Assembly (NCBI GenBank): GCA_018223435.1
Contig: JAGTTO010000001.1
Span: 3,224,001-3,288,000 of the forward strand
From: Lachnospiraceae bacterium Marseille-Q4251
Lineage (GTDB): Bacteria > Bacillota > Clostridia > Lachnospirales > Lachnospiraceae
Direction: 5' to 3'
Length of the DNA stretch: 64,000 bases
The position numbers and the translations under genes are program-made. The notes under the pieces are model-generated. The model had not been told where the DNA came from. It ran no database searches and saw only the letters and a list, made by a program, of their open reading frames with translations. Position 1 is the first letter of the stretch; each line of letters begins with the position of its first letter. Shown one piece after another: positions 31,830 to 39,893 of the stretch.

Positions 31830-32642
31830 ATGGTAGTAAAAGAAATTCCGTATTTTGATCTTTCGGAGATCTGCGATTCCGGCCAGTGTTTCCGGATGGA
31901 GCGGATAACGGAAAATGAATTTCAGATCCGTGCAGAGGATAAATACCTGAGAGCCACCCAGGAAGGTGAGACCGTGCGCTTTGACTGCAGCGAGGAAGAG
32001 TTCGAGACGTTCTGGAAACACTATTTTGACCTGGAAAGAGACTATGGCATTTATATAGAAGCGATTGACCCGGAAGACACCTATTTGAAAACTGCGGCGG
32101 AGCTTGGAAGCGGTATCCGGATTCTGAATCAGGACCTCTGGGAAATGATCGTCTCGTTTCTGATCTCCCAGCAGAACAACATCTTCCGCATCCGAAAATG
32201 CATCGACCGGATCTCAAGAAGATACGGCGAGGAAAAAAGAGCCGCGGACGGGACCGTTTATCATGCTTTTCCGACAGCGGAGGCCTTAAGTCAGGCCACG
32301 GAAGAGGAGCTTCGGGACTGCAACCTTGGGTACCGGGCAAAATATGTCCGGGACACAGCCCTTCGGGTAGCATCCGGTGAAGTAGATCTCGCTGTAATCC
32401 GGAAAATGACCTACCCGGAGGCCCGGGAGGAGCTTCTGAAGCTTTACGGCGTCGGCGTGAAAGTGGCGGACTGCATCTGCCTTATGGCCCTTCACGAGCT
32501 TTCGGCGTTTCCAGTGGATACCCATATCCGCCAGGCCCTGGAAAAGCATTATCCAGGCGGTTTCCCGGCGAAGCGGTATGGGGGAATGGAAGGTGTGCTC
32601 CAACAGTACATTTTCTATTATGAACTGATACATAAAGAATAA
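31830..32642 (+). CDS. 8-oxoguanine DNA glycosylase-like base-excision repair enzyme
   Basis: A 270-residue helix-hairpin-helix glycosylase/AP lyase that removes oxidised guanine. Residues about 1-85 form the OGG N-terminal domain (FDLSEICDSGQCFRM, the residues that hold the base). Residues about 95-260 are the HhH-GPD fold: LNQDLWEMIVSFLISQQNNIFRIRKCIDRIS, then LYGVGVKVADCICLMALHELSAFPVDTHIRQALEKHY, with the catalytic Lys in VGVKVADCI and Asp in PVDTHI. It lacks the AlkA-specific features and any FeS cluster. Its promoter overlaps the intergenic space with the divergent TtcA-like gene. Confidence 0.9.
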   Translation: MVVKEIPYFDLSEICDSGQCFRMERITENEFQIRAEDKYLRATQEGETVRFDCSEEEFETFWKHYFDLERDYGIYIEAIDPEDTYLKTAAELGSGIRILNQDLWEMIVSFLISQQNNIFRIRKCIDRISRRYGEEKRAADGTVYHAFPTAEALSQATEEELRDCNLGYRAKYVRDTALRVASGEVDLAVIRKMTYPEAREELLKLYGVGVKVADCICLMALHELSAFPVDTHIRQALEKHYPGGFPAKRYGGMEGVLQQYIFYYELIHKE

Positions 32643-32644
32643 AA

Positions 32645-32686
32645 AAGCGGTCCATGTGAAAAAAACATGGGCCGCAAATTTTTTTA
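32645..32686. terminator. Terminator between the OGG-type gene and the GH36 gene
   Basis: GCGGTCCATGT (32647) pairs with ACATGGGCCGC (32665) and is followed by a T run; it lies between convergent genes. Confidence 0.85.
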
Positions 32687-34834
32687 ACGGTCGGGGGTCA
32701 GCTCAAAGAGCCGGGCCATCACGGGCTTGGGAAGAGCAACTTTCACTGCTTTTTCCAGAGGATCGTAGGAGGCTTCGGCGGTCTCAGGTCCCGGATAAAT
32801 GCAGGAGAGGGCGATTTTTTCTGAGTCCAGGGCAGTACGGACGGCATCGGAGATGGGAAGGGTTACGCTCTCGGCAGCACCGCTTCGTTTCCAGACAGCG
32901 AGGTAGGCTTTTCCTTCGACGAAAAGGCCGAGACTCACGATCTCGTCGCTGTAGCCTGCAAGACCGAGGGGCCAGAAGGGGCGGGAGACGCGGATGTTCG
33001 GGCGGATGGTCTTATAGACGCTGAGGGCCTGTTTTACCAGAGCTTTCCGCTCCTCATCAAGCTTGGCCAGATGGCCGCTCTGATGGATGCGGAGAAGCAT
33101 GGCGCTGACCATGTTAAAAATGACTTCCTCCCGGAGAGCGTCGGGGGAAATGCTTTCCTCATGGTTCATGGGATAAGCCCAGACTGCGGCCTGCTCCGGG
33201 GTGACGCCGGTGGGAGCATTGGCGGCGATGACGGCATACTGGAGATAGTTTTCCTGGTCGCTTGTGGACTGGATGCTACAACGGGAGAGCATGCCGTAAT
33301 CCATACGGAGGCCGCCGCTGGAGCAGTTCTCAATGATCAGCTCCGGATGGCGCTTGAAAAGACCGTCCAGCCAGGAGATATAAGCCCGCTCGTGTTCCAG
33401 CATGCCCTCGCCCACGCTGTCGGCAGAGAGCTCCGTGCCGATGCCGGGCTCAATATTGTAATCCGTCTTGATATAGCCCACTCCGTATTCGCTGACGAGC
33501 CGGTCCACAACCTCGTCCATATGAGCGCGGACTGCGGGATTGCGGTAGTCCAGCTGGAAACGGCTGCGGTCGTAGACCCGTTTTCCGTGGCGGACAAAGA
33601 ACCAGTCGTCGGGAAGCTTTTTCGCCAGGTCACAGCGGATGCCCATGACCTCCGGCTCCAGCCAGACGCCGGGAACCAGTCCTTTGCTCCGGATATAATC
33701 GGTGACTTTCTTGACGCCTTCCGGGAAGCGTTTGCGGCTCTCCTCCCACTCGCCGACGCTGTCCCACCAGTCGCCGTCGGCGTACCAGCCGGCATCGATA
33801 CAGAAGTACTCGCAGCCAGCCTCGGCAGCAGCGTCCACCAGCGGATATTCCTCAGCGGCGGTGGGACGGCCCCAGAGACAGTTCATATAATCGTTGAAAA
33901 TGACGGGCAGTTTTTCATTGTCCTGATTTTTTCGGCGGATTTTTCGGCGGTAGTCCGTGAGCGTGCCCATGGCATCGTCGAAGCCAATGCCGGTGACACC
34001 GACGGCGGCAGGAACGGTGGTGAAGCTCTCGCCGGGCTTTAAGTCCTTAAACCAGTGGGAGTAGGTCTCATTGGGGCCGCCCAAAGCCAGGTAAAAATGG
34101 CCGTTCTGGTCGCCGATCTCCCAGTGCCAGGAGCCGTTGTGGTCGATTTCCCAGAAAAGACCGGTATGTACCTCGGTGTTCTCGAGATAAGCCATGGGGA
34201 GATATTCCTTGGCGGACCAGTTTCCGGTGTTGGAGATGTGGAGATGGTTGGAGGAGCGCTGAATCGAAGGCTCCTGAACGAGCTCCATGCCAAGCTCCGG
34301 GAAGGTGTAGGCCTTCCAGTTGAGTTCCCGCTGCCAGCCGTTGTGGGGGATCATGACTTTGAGCTTTTCATCCCGGGAAAGCTTGCCCTCTTTTTCGATG
34401 CCTTCATAATGGAAGTTTGCGATGTAGTCGAGGGTCTGGGTCTCGTGACCGTTGTTTGTCACGGTATGCCAGGTGCGGATCACCGGGAGATCATCGTAGA
34501 ACTGCCAGAAGGAGGCCGCGGTGACGCCGGTCTCTTCATCTTTGGTATGGAAGGTGAGAAGACGGCCAAATTCATTTCGCTCGTCGGAATGGGAGAGATA
34601 TTTCATTCGATAGCCGGGAGCAGTGACGATGAATTTGTTTCCGTGGCGTTCATAAGGCCGGTCGAAACCGGCGAGGTTCATGCTGAGGAAGGGGAAGCCT
34701 TCCGGAATGGCCTCCTTTACCAGGTCCTCCTCATGGAGAGGGAGCGCAGAGAAATGGAGAAGCTTCAGATCCTGGCTGTCGGTGACGGCGAGCCGGATGT
34801 AGATCTGATTTTCGTGAATGTCGATGTACTGCAT
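32684..34834 (-). CDS. Alpha-galactosidase, GH36
   Basis: A 716-residue intracellular enzyme that releases terminal alpha-galactose from raffinose-type sugars and galactomannan fragments. Start at 34834 (MQYIDIHENQ) after AAAGGAG. The N-terminal beta-sandwich spans about 1-300 and the barrel about 320-620. FCIDAGWYADGDWWDSVGEW, the nucleophile D458 in YIKTDYNIEPG, ENCSSGGLRMDYG, and the acid/base D526 in STSDQENYLQ all match GH36. It is transcribed alone from a promoter that overlaps that of the divergent membrane protein. Confidence 0.94.
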   Translation of the reverse strand: MQYIDIHENQIYIRLAVTDSQDLKLLHFSALPLHEEDLVKEAIPEGFPFLSMNLAGFDRPYERHGNKFIVTAPGYRMKYLSHSDERNEFGRLLTFHTKDEETGVTAASFWQFYDDLPVIRTWHTVTNNGHETQTLDYIANFHYEGIEKEGKLSRDEKLKVMIPHNGWQRELNWKAYTFPELGMELVQEPSIQRSSNHLHISNTGNWSAKEYLPMAYLENTEVHTGLFWEIDHNGSWHWEIGDQNGHFYLALGGPNETYSHWFKDLKPGESFTTVPAAVGVTGIGFDDAMGTLTDYRRKIRRKNQDNEKLPVIFNDYMNCLWGRPTAAEEYPLVDAAAEAGCEYFCIDAGWYADGDWWDSVGEWEESRKRFPEGVKKVTDYIRSKGLVPGVWLEPEVMGIRCDLAKKLPDDWFFVRHGKRVYDRSRFQLDYRNPAVRAHMDEVVDRLVSEYGVGYIKTDYNIEPGIGTELSADSVGEGMLEHERAYISWLDGLFKRHPELIIENCSSGGLRMDYGMLSRCSIQSTSDQENYLQYAVIAANAPTGVTPEQAAVWAYPMNHEESISPDALREEVIFNMVSAMLLRIHQSGHLAKLDEERKALVKQALSVYKTIRPNIRVSRPFWPLGLAGYSDEIVSLGLFVEGKAYLAVWKRSGAAESVTLPISDAVRTALDSEKIALSCIYPGPETAEASYDPLEKAVKVALPKPVMARLFELTPDR

Positions 34835-34876
34835 GAGAGACTCCTTTCTTGAAAAAATATAACGCATTTTTCTTTC

Positions 34877-34925
34877 ATTATATCAGATAAAAATACTTGT
34901 GCAAATGGTAAGCTTGAGTTACACT
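34877..34925. promoter_or_regulatory. Overlapping divergent promoters sharing a -35 region
   Basis: For the minus strand, TTGCAC (34899-34904) and TATAAT (34877-34882) are 16 apart. For the plus strand, TTGTGC (34897-34902) and TACACT (34920-34925) are 17 apart. The two -35 boxes overlap by four bases within the palindrome TTGTGCAA, so polymerase can occupy only one at a time. Confidence 0.6.
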
Positions 34926-34960
34926 GGAAGAAATCAGTATAGACAAAGGAGGAAGAGAAA

Positions 34961-35803
34961 ATGGGATTTACAGGAGGTTATTATACTGGGGGAGGAAATT
35001 CGGCCGGAACGGTTATGGCTATCCTTCTGCTTCTGGCGGTGGTGCTGACCGTACTGGCTTTTATCTTCATCGTGCCGGAGAACCGGCGTGAGAAACTGAG
35101 TGCCTTTGGCAAGTTTCTCCATGATACCTGCAATTTCAACTATCTGCTGATTGAGAAAATCCTGCAGGCACTCTACATTTTCCTGACGGTTTTTGCTATT
35201 CTTATGGGTCTTTATACCCTGGTTCACAACTTCTGGGTAGGTCTGGCCCTGACGATCATCATGCCCATCGCGATCCGTCTGATCTATGAGTTTCTGATGA
35301 TGGCGGTTCTGCTTCTCAAGCATGTGATCATGATCGACAACAAGCTGAAAAATCAGAACACAGTCGATAAGAAACCGAAAACAGCTGATCCGGAATTTAT
35401 AAGCCGTGAGCCGAAAAAGCCCTCTCCGACACCTGCTCCGGCCAAGCCGGCAGTAAAGAAGGCTGCCCCGGCAACAAAACCCGCGGCAGAGAAAACGGCT
35501 CCGGCAGCAAAGCCCGCAGCAAAACCGGCTCCGAAAGCAGCGCCGGTGAAAGCAGAAACAGAGACTCCGGTAAAAACAGCCCCGGTTAAGAAAACGGTTC
35601 CGACAGAGACGGCTTCTGAGGCTCCGGTGAAGAAAGCGCCGGCAAAACCGGTCGTTGAGAAAGCTGCTCCGGCAGAGACGGCATCCGAGCCTGTCAGCGC
35701 CCCGGTCAAAACCGAAGCACCGGCCAGCCCCAAAGCCCGCTTTTGCACGGAATGTGGTTCTCCGCTGGATGAAAACGGCAAGTGCCCGAATTGCAGCAAA
35801 TAA
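34961..35803 (+). CDS. Membrane protein with Ala/Pro/Lys-rich linker and C-terminal zinc ribbon
   Basis: A 280-residue protein of unknown role. There are three to four hydrophobic segments: residues about 17-40, 68-95 and 96-125. Residues about 140-255 are low-complexity repeats rich in Ala, Pro, Lys, Thr and Glu (APAKPAVKKAAPATKPAAEK-type units), probably an extended linker. Residues 259-280 are a zinc ribbon (RFCTECGSPLDENGKCPNCSK). Ribbon-plus-membrane proteins of this kind are common in clostridia, without known function. AAGGAGG precedes the start. recQ starts 82 bases after its stop. Confidence 0.75.
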   Translation: MGFTGGYYTGGGNSAGTVMAILLLLAVVLTVLAFIFIVPENRREKLSAFGKFLHDTCNFNYLLIEKILQALYIFLTVFAILMGLYTLVHNFWVGLALTIIMPIAIRLIYEFLMMAVLLLKHVIMIDNKLKNQNTVDKKPKTADPEFISREPKKPSPTPAPAKPAVKKAAPATKPAAEKTAPAAKPAAKPAPKAAPVKAETETPVKTAPVKKTVPTETASEAPVKKAPAKPVVEKAAPAETASEPVSAPVKTEAPASPKARFCTECGSPLDENGKCPNCSK

Positions 35804-35885
35804 GCGGCAAGATTTCATAAAAGAATACGGTGTGGTTCCCATTTCGGAGCTGCACCGTTTCTTTATAAAAAAGAAAGGCGTATTG

Positions 35886-37715
35886 ATGACGAAAGAAGAA
35901 GTTTTAAAGAAATATTTCGGTTACGACAGCTTCCGGGCGGGGCAGGAGATCCTGGTGAACGGCATTCTTTCCGGCCGGGACACCTTAGGCATCATGCCCA
36001 CGGGAGCAGGAAAGTCTCTCTGTTACCAGATTCCGGCCCTTCTCATGCCGGGTATCACATTGGTTATTTCTCCTCTGATTTCCCTGATGAAGGATCAGGT
36101 CACAGCCCTCAATCAGGCCGGAATCCATGCGGCCTATTTAAACAGCTCCCTGACCCAGGGCCAGTACCAGACCGCGCTTCGGAACCTGATCCAGGGCCGC
36201 TATAAGATCGTCTATGTGGCTCCGGAGCGGCTTCTGACGGAGAGCTTTCTCTGGGCAGCTTCCCAGATCGAGATATCCATGGTGAGTGTGGATGAGGCCC
36301 ACTGCATTTCCCAGTGGGGACAGGATTTCCGGCCCAGCTATCTGAAAATTCCGGATTTTGTAGAACAGCTGCAGGTGCGGCCTGTGGTCAGCGCTTTCAC
36401 GGCTACCGCCACCGCCGAGGTCCGGGAGGATATTGCAGCTATTCTGGGGCTCCAGGACCCCGTCACCCTGGTCACGGGCTTCGACCGGAAAAATCTCCGC
36501 TTTTCCGTAAAACAGCCTGCGGATAAAATGGCGGCCACCCTGGCCTACATCATGGAGCACCCGGACGAATGCGGCATTATTTACTGCCTGACACGAAAGA
36601 CTGTGGAGGAGGTACACAATGCCCTGGTGGGCCGTGGCTTTTCGGCCACCCGTTATCATGCGGGCTTAAGCGATGAGGAGCGCCGGGAAAATCAGGAGGA
36701 TTTCATTTTCGACCGAAAGGAGATCATGGTGGCTACCAACGCTTTTGGCATGGGCATCGACAAGTCCAACGTCCGCTATGTGATCCACTATAACATGCCG
36801 AAAAATATGGAAAGCTATTACCAGGAAGCCGGAAGAGCCGGTCGTGATGGTCTCCCTTCGGAATGTGTGCTTTTTTATTCCGGACAGGATGTGGTGACGA
36901 ATCAGTTTTTCATTGATCGGATGGAAGCAGCGGAAGGCATGGATGAGGAGACGGCGGCGCTGGTTCAGGAACGGGAGCGGGAACGGCTGAAAAAGATGAC
37001 CTTTTACTGCTTCACCAACGAGTGTCTCCGGGCCTATATTCTCCGGTATTTTGGGGAGTACGGGGATAATTACTGCGGAAATTGCTCGAATTGTCTCACA
37101 CAATTTGAAGAAAAAGACGTGTCGGAGACGGCGAAAAATCTCATCGGCTGTGTGAAGACAGCCAGACGGAGCTACGGAATGACGCTGATTGTGGATACGG
37201 TCCACGGCAGCAAAAACAGCCGGCTCATCCAGGTGGGCATGGACCAGAATCCCTACTACGGTACCTGTGAGGAGGAGCCAATCTACCGCCTTCGCCAGAT
37301 CCTGAACCATCTTCTGGTGGAAGGTTATCTTTTTCTCACGGACGACAAATATCCGGTGCTGGAGCTCACGGAAAAATCAGAAGAAATCCTGAATGGCGGC
37401 ACGCTTCTCATGAAGACCGCCAAAGAACAGCCGAAAAAAATCAAAGAGAAAAAGCCGAAGAAACGCCTGCTGGCCGAGGAGGGAGAGGTGGACTACGACC
37501 TCTTTGAAAAACTCAGAGGGCTTCGCATGGAGCTTGCGAAAAAAGACCGGGTGCCGCCTTATCTTGTTTTCACGGATAAGACTCTGACCCAGATGTGCCA
37601 GCTCCACCCGAAGACAAAAGAAGAAATGCTTATGGTAAGCGGCGTGGGCGAGAATAAATTCAGAAAATACGGGGAAGCGTTCCTTGCGCTTCTCAACGAA
37701 GAAAGGCAGGACTAA
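35886..37715 (+). CDS. recQ: ATP-dependent DNA helicase RecQ
   Basis: A 609-residue 3'-5' DNA helicase. Start ATG 35886; a longer frame upstream runs through the previous gene's 3' end and is not coding. Motifs: FRAGQEILVNGIL (motif 0), GIMPTGAGKSLCYQIPAL (Walker A), SVDEAHCISQWGQDFRPSY (DEAH), ALTATA-like SAFTATATAEVREDI, GMGIDKSNVRYVIHYNMP and QEAGRAGRDG. The zinc region shows YCGNCSNC. A winged helix (residues about 400-510) and a shortened HRDC-like end (LTQMCQLHPKTKEEMLMVSGVGENKFRKYGEAFL) follow. It is coupled to the ybaK gene, which begins three bases after its stop. Confidence 0.95.
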   Translation: MTKEEVLKKYFGYDSFRAGQEILVNGILSGRDTLGIMPTGAGKSLCYQIPALLMPGITLVISPLISLMKDQVTALNQAGIHAAYLNSSLTQGQYQTALRNLIQGRYKIVYVAPERLLTESFLWAASQIEISMVSVDEAHCISQWGQDFRPSYLKIPDFVEQLQVRPVVSAFTATATAEVREDIAAILGLQDPVTLVTGFDRKNLRFSVKQPADKMAATLAYIMEHPDECGIIYCLTRKTVEEVHNALVGRGFSATRYHAGLSDEERRENQEDFIFDRKEIMVATNAFGMGIDKSNVRYVIHYNMPKNMESYYQEAGRAGRDGLPSECVLFYSGQDVVTNQFFIDRMEAAEGMDEETAALVQERERERLKKMTFYCFTNECLRAYILRYFGEYGDNYCGNCSNCLTQFEEKDVSETAKNLIGCVKTARRSYGMTLIVDTVHGSKNSRLIQVGMDQNPYYGTCEEEPIYRLRQILNHLLVEGYLFLTDDKYPVLELTEKSEEILNGGTLLMKTAKEQPKKIKEKKPKKRLLAEEGEVDYDLFEKLRGLRMELAKKDRVPPYLVFTDKTLTQMCQLHPKTKEEMLMVSGVGENKFRKYGEAFLALLNEERQD

Positions 37716-37718
37716 GAA

Positions 37719-38180
37719 ATGTCATTAGTAAAAGCGGAAGAAGATCTCAAAAAGAAAGGAATGCTGGATCGCGTAATCCATCTGGCAGCTTCCACGGCGA
37801 CGGTGGCGGAGGCCGCCGAAGCTCTCGGCGTGGAGCCCGGAATGATCGCCAAGACCCTTTCCTTTCTCCAGGAAGAGAAGCCGGTGCTGATTCTGACCGA
37901 AGGAACCGCAAAGATCGACAACCGGAAATACAAAGATACCTTCCATATCAAAGCCAAAATGATTCCCTTCGAGGAAGTGGAAACTCAGGTCGGTCATGCT
38001 CCCGGCGGCGTCTGCCCCTTCGGCATCAACGAAAATGTCATCGTCTATCTGGACGAAAGCCTGCGGCAGTTTGAAACCGTCTACCCCGCCGCCGGCGACG
38101 ACCACAGCGCCGTGAAACTCACCGTGGACGAACTGGAAAAGATCGCCGGAGCCACGGGCTGGGTGGATGTGTGCAAATAA
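37719..38180 (+). CDS. YbaK/EbsC-family aminoacyl-tRNA deacylase
   Basis: A 153-residue editing protein that removes wrong amino acids from tRNA, often Cys-tRNA(Pro). The fold-specific features are AAEALGVEPGMIAKTLSFLQEEKPVLILTEGTAKIDNRKYKDTF and VGHAPGGVCPFGI, then VYLDESLRQFETVYPAAGDDHSAVKLTVDEL. The lysine in IAKTL corresponds to the key residue of YbaK. It is co-transcribed with recQ. Confidence 0.9.
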   Translation: MSLVKAEEDLKKKGMLDRVIHLAASTATVAEAAEALGVEPGMIAKTLSFLQEEKPVLILTEGTAKIDNRKYKDTFHIKAKMIPFEEVETQVGHAPGGVCPFGINENVIVYLDESLRQFETVYPAAGDDHSAVKLTVDELEKIAGATGWVDVCK

Positions 38181-38218
38181 AAAGAATATACACTGTACTA
38201 GAAAGGAAAAAATAGTGA

Positions 38219-38824
38219 ATGGAAATACAACGAATTGATACATACGCGGATAGCAGATTTTCTGAATGTGCGTTGTTTCAGCATGGATGTTTCCTTGTAG
38301 AGGGAAAACCTTATGAAATAGAAATTATTTCTGATTTTGAAGCGGTAGTTCGAGGAGAAGAAAAAGAAGTATATTTGAAAATCATCGAAGAATTTAGATT
38401 TTACGCTCCTCACATTACAAAATTTTATAATAGCCGGGGAAATATAATAAAAGAATATTCAACTGTTTTTATAAAAACGATTTCACTTGAAGAAATTCAG
38501 CCTTCACAGTTTTATGTAGATGAGGAAAAGATTTTTGCAATTCAAAAATTTGTTCATAGCGCAAATGATATTATAATTCCGGTAATGCCATATAAAGGGC
38601 GCTATATCTCTCTAGATGGTCATACACGTTTGTATTATGCAGTGTTAAATGAATGGAAAGCCGTCCGGGCCGTTGTGGAAAGTTCAGATGTGTATATTTT
38701 TGATTTTGTGAAAGAGGCACAAAAGCGCGAGATTTATACGCCACAAGGCATAAAAATGGTAAGTCATAGTGAGTATGAGAAAAAGTGGTATCAGTTTTGC
38801 GATGAGTATTTCAAGACACATTAA
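38219..38824 (+). CDS. AT-rich hypothetical gene with ParB-like DGHTR motif
   Basis: A 201-residue protein. Base composition is visibly richer in A and T than in the neighbouring genes, with AT-ending codons, which suggests transfer. The C-terminal half contains IIIPVMPYKGRYISLDGHTRLYYAVLNEWKAVRAVV, which resembles the ParB/sulfiredoxin-type N-domain core (DGHHR). The N-terminal half (EIISDFEAVVRGEEKEVYLKIIEEF) is not recognised. No partner gene (such as a ParA) is adjacent. A nucleotide-binding or nuclease role is possible but not shown. A ribosome site AAAGGAAA is only fair. Confidence 0.6.
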   Translation: MEIQRIDTYADSRFSECALFQHGCFLVEGKPYEIEIISDFEAVVRGEEKEVYLKIIEEFRFYAPHITKFYNSRGNIIKEYSTVFIKTISLEEIQPSQFYVDEEKIFAIQKFVHSANDIIIPVMPYKGRYISLDGHTRLYYAVLNEWKAVRAVVESSDVYIFDFVKEAQKREIYTPQGIKMVSHSEYEKKWYQFCDEYFKTH

Positions 38825-38844
38825 AATAGCTATCCTACACTGTC

Positions 38845-38905
38845 AAAAATGCGTCAATTTCCCTAATGAGCCCAATGGGCTCTTTGGAAAATTGACGTAT
38901 TTTTA
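38845..38905. terminator. Terminator between the ParB-like gene and padR
   Basis: AAATGCGTCAATTT pairs with AAATTGACGTATTTTT, with an inner AGCCCA-a-TGGGCT stem; convergent genes lie on both sides. Confidence 0.8.
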
Positions 38906-38908
38906 CCC

Positions 38909-39442
38909 TCAGCCTAACAGCGCCAGACACTTCCTCAGCCACTCAATCACCATTTCCTCCCGCATGATAGCTCCCATCAGCACGAGATAATCGCCAAATT
39001 CATCTGCCTCACTGTCCGGTACGGCGGTAAATTTGGTCTGGTTGTTCCTGAGGTGCTTCAGGCGGGAGGAATGCTTGTGGAGCTGGTCCTCCAGGAGAAA
39101 TTTCCGGTCCTCAGCCGGAAGACAGTTACAGAAAAAAATCTTCAGCCGGGAGATATCCTTCGGGGTAGGCTGCGGCTTCGTCTCAGAAGAAAGCCAGTCG
39201 ATGAAATCCCTCCGCCCTTCCTCCGTGATATGATAAATTTTTTTCTCAGCTCCGTTGTCAGAAGGCTCCGTCTTATAAGCGACGCTGCCCTCCTCCGTGA
39301 GCTTCTTCAGTTCCGGATAAATCTGGCTGTGCTTGGCAGACCAGAACTCACACAAAGTAGATTCAAACTGCTTCATCAGATCATACCCGGTCATTTCCTT
39401 CTGATTCAAAAGTCCAAGAATTGCATATTTTAAAGTTCTCAT
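38909..39442 (-). CDS. PadR-family transcriptional regulator
   Basis: A 177-residue repressor. Residues about 1-85 are the PadR winged helix (MRTLKYAILGLLNQKEMTGYDLMKQFE, FWSAKHSQIYPELKKLTEEGSV, KKIYHITEEGRRDFIDWL), and the rest is the helical dimerisation domain of the long PadR/VirR type. PadR proteins commonly sense phenolic or other aromatic compounds. It is divergent from the MFS/old-yellow-enzyme operon, whose promoter contains an ATGT-N8-ACAT site matching the family operator. Confidence 0.92.
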   Translation of the reverse strand: MRTLKYAILGLLNQKEMTGYDLMKQFESTLCEFWSAKHSQIYPELKKLTEEGSVAYKTEPSDNGAEKKIYHITEEGRRDFIDWLSSETKPQPTPKDISRLKIFFCNCLPAEDRKFLLEDQLHKHSSRLKHLRNNQTKFTAVPDSEADEFGDYLVLMGAIMREEMVIEWLRKCLALLG

Positions 39443-39566
39443 CTAAATTCACTCTTTCTTTCGTATAAAAATCCTGTTTTTATCATACCATATCGCCAGA
39501 AATTTCCAACAGCTTTTTACCCAAATCCAACTAACTGTCTACCAAAGGGCTTTTTTTCTCAGATAC

Positions 39567-39772
39567 ACCCCAGCCTCACGCTCCGGAAGAGCTCAGACTT
39601 CATGTGGAGGCAGTAGAGAAATTCTTGGTTTGTCGGAATCTGCGTATGAGCGGAAATCCATTGTCTGAGCGAAGCGAGTTCTGGATTTCCGCGAATGCTC
39701 TTAGCAGATTCCGGCAAGCCTTAGAATTTCCTACTGCCGTAACTGAAGACGGAGTGCTTCCGGAGCATGGGG
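39567..39772. repeat. Structured repeat family A, copy A2 (inverted relative to A1)
   Basis: The outer arm GCTCCGGAAG (39580) pairs with CTTCCGGAGC (39757). Next AGAAATTCTTGG.. pairs with ..CCTTAGAATTTCC, then GGAATCTGC with GCAGATTCC, and GGAAATCCA with TGGATTTCC around TCTGAGCGAAGCGAGT. The complement aligns with A1 over about 135 bases. A1 and A2 differ in the outer and inner stems but both remain paired. Apart from this and the operon promoter, 39443-39893 shows no gene. Confidence 0.7.
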
Positions 39773-39796
39773 CGTCCTGTTTACAAAATGACGAAA

Positions 39797-39853
39797 ATTA
39801 CATGTAATATTTTATATGTCACTATTTACATATCGAGAAAGATGTGATATGAT
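39797..39853 (+). promoter_or_regulatory. Promoter and PadR-type operator of the MFS/OYE operon
   Basis: TTTACA (39825-39830) and TATGAT (39848-39853) are 17 apart. ATGT-cactattt-ACAT (39816-39831) fits the PadR operator consensus ATGT-N8-ACAT and covers the -35 box. A second palindrome, ATTACATGTAAT, lies at 39797-39808. Confidence 0.65.
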
Positions 39854-39893
39854 AGCGATGCATTGATATAAAATTAACAAAGGAGAGTAAAAA

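Noticed and set aside
35430..35720. Regular Ala/Pro/Lys-coding repeats, considered as a tandem repeat or CRISPR
   Set aside because: The periodicity is codon-level low complexity inside an open frame; units vary and there are no constant repeats with unique spacers.
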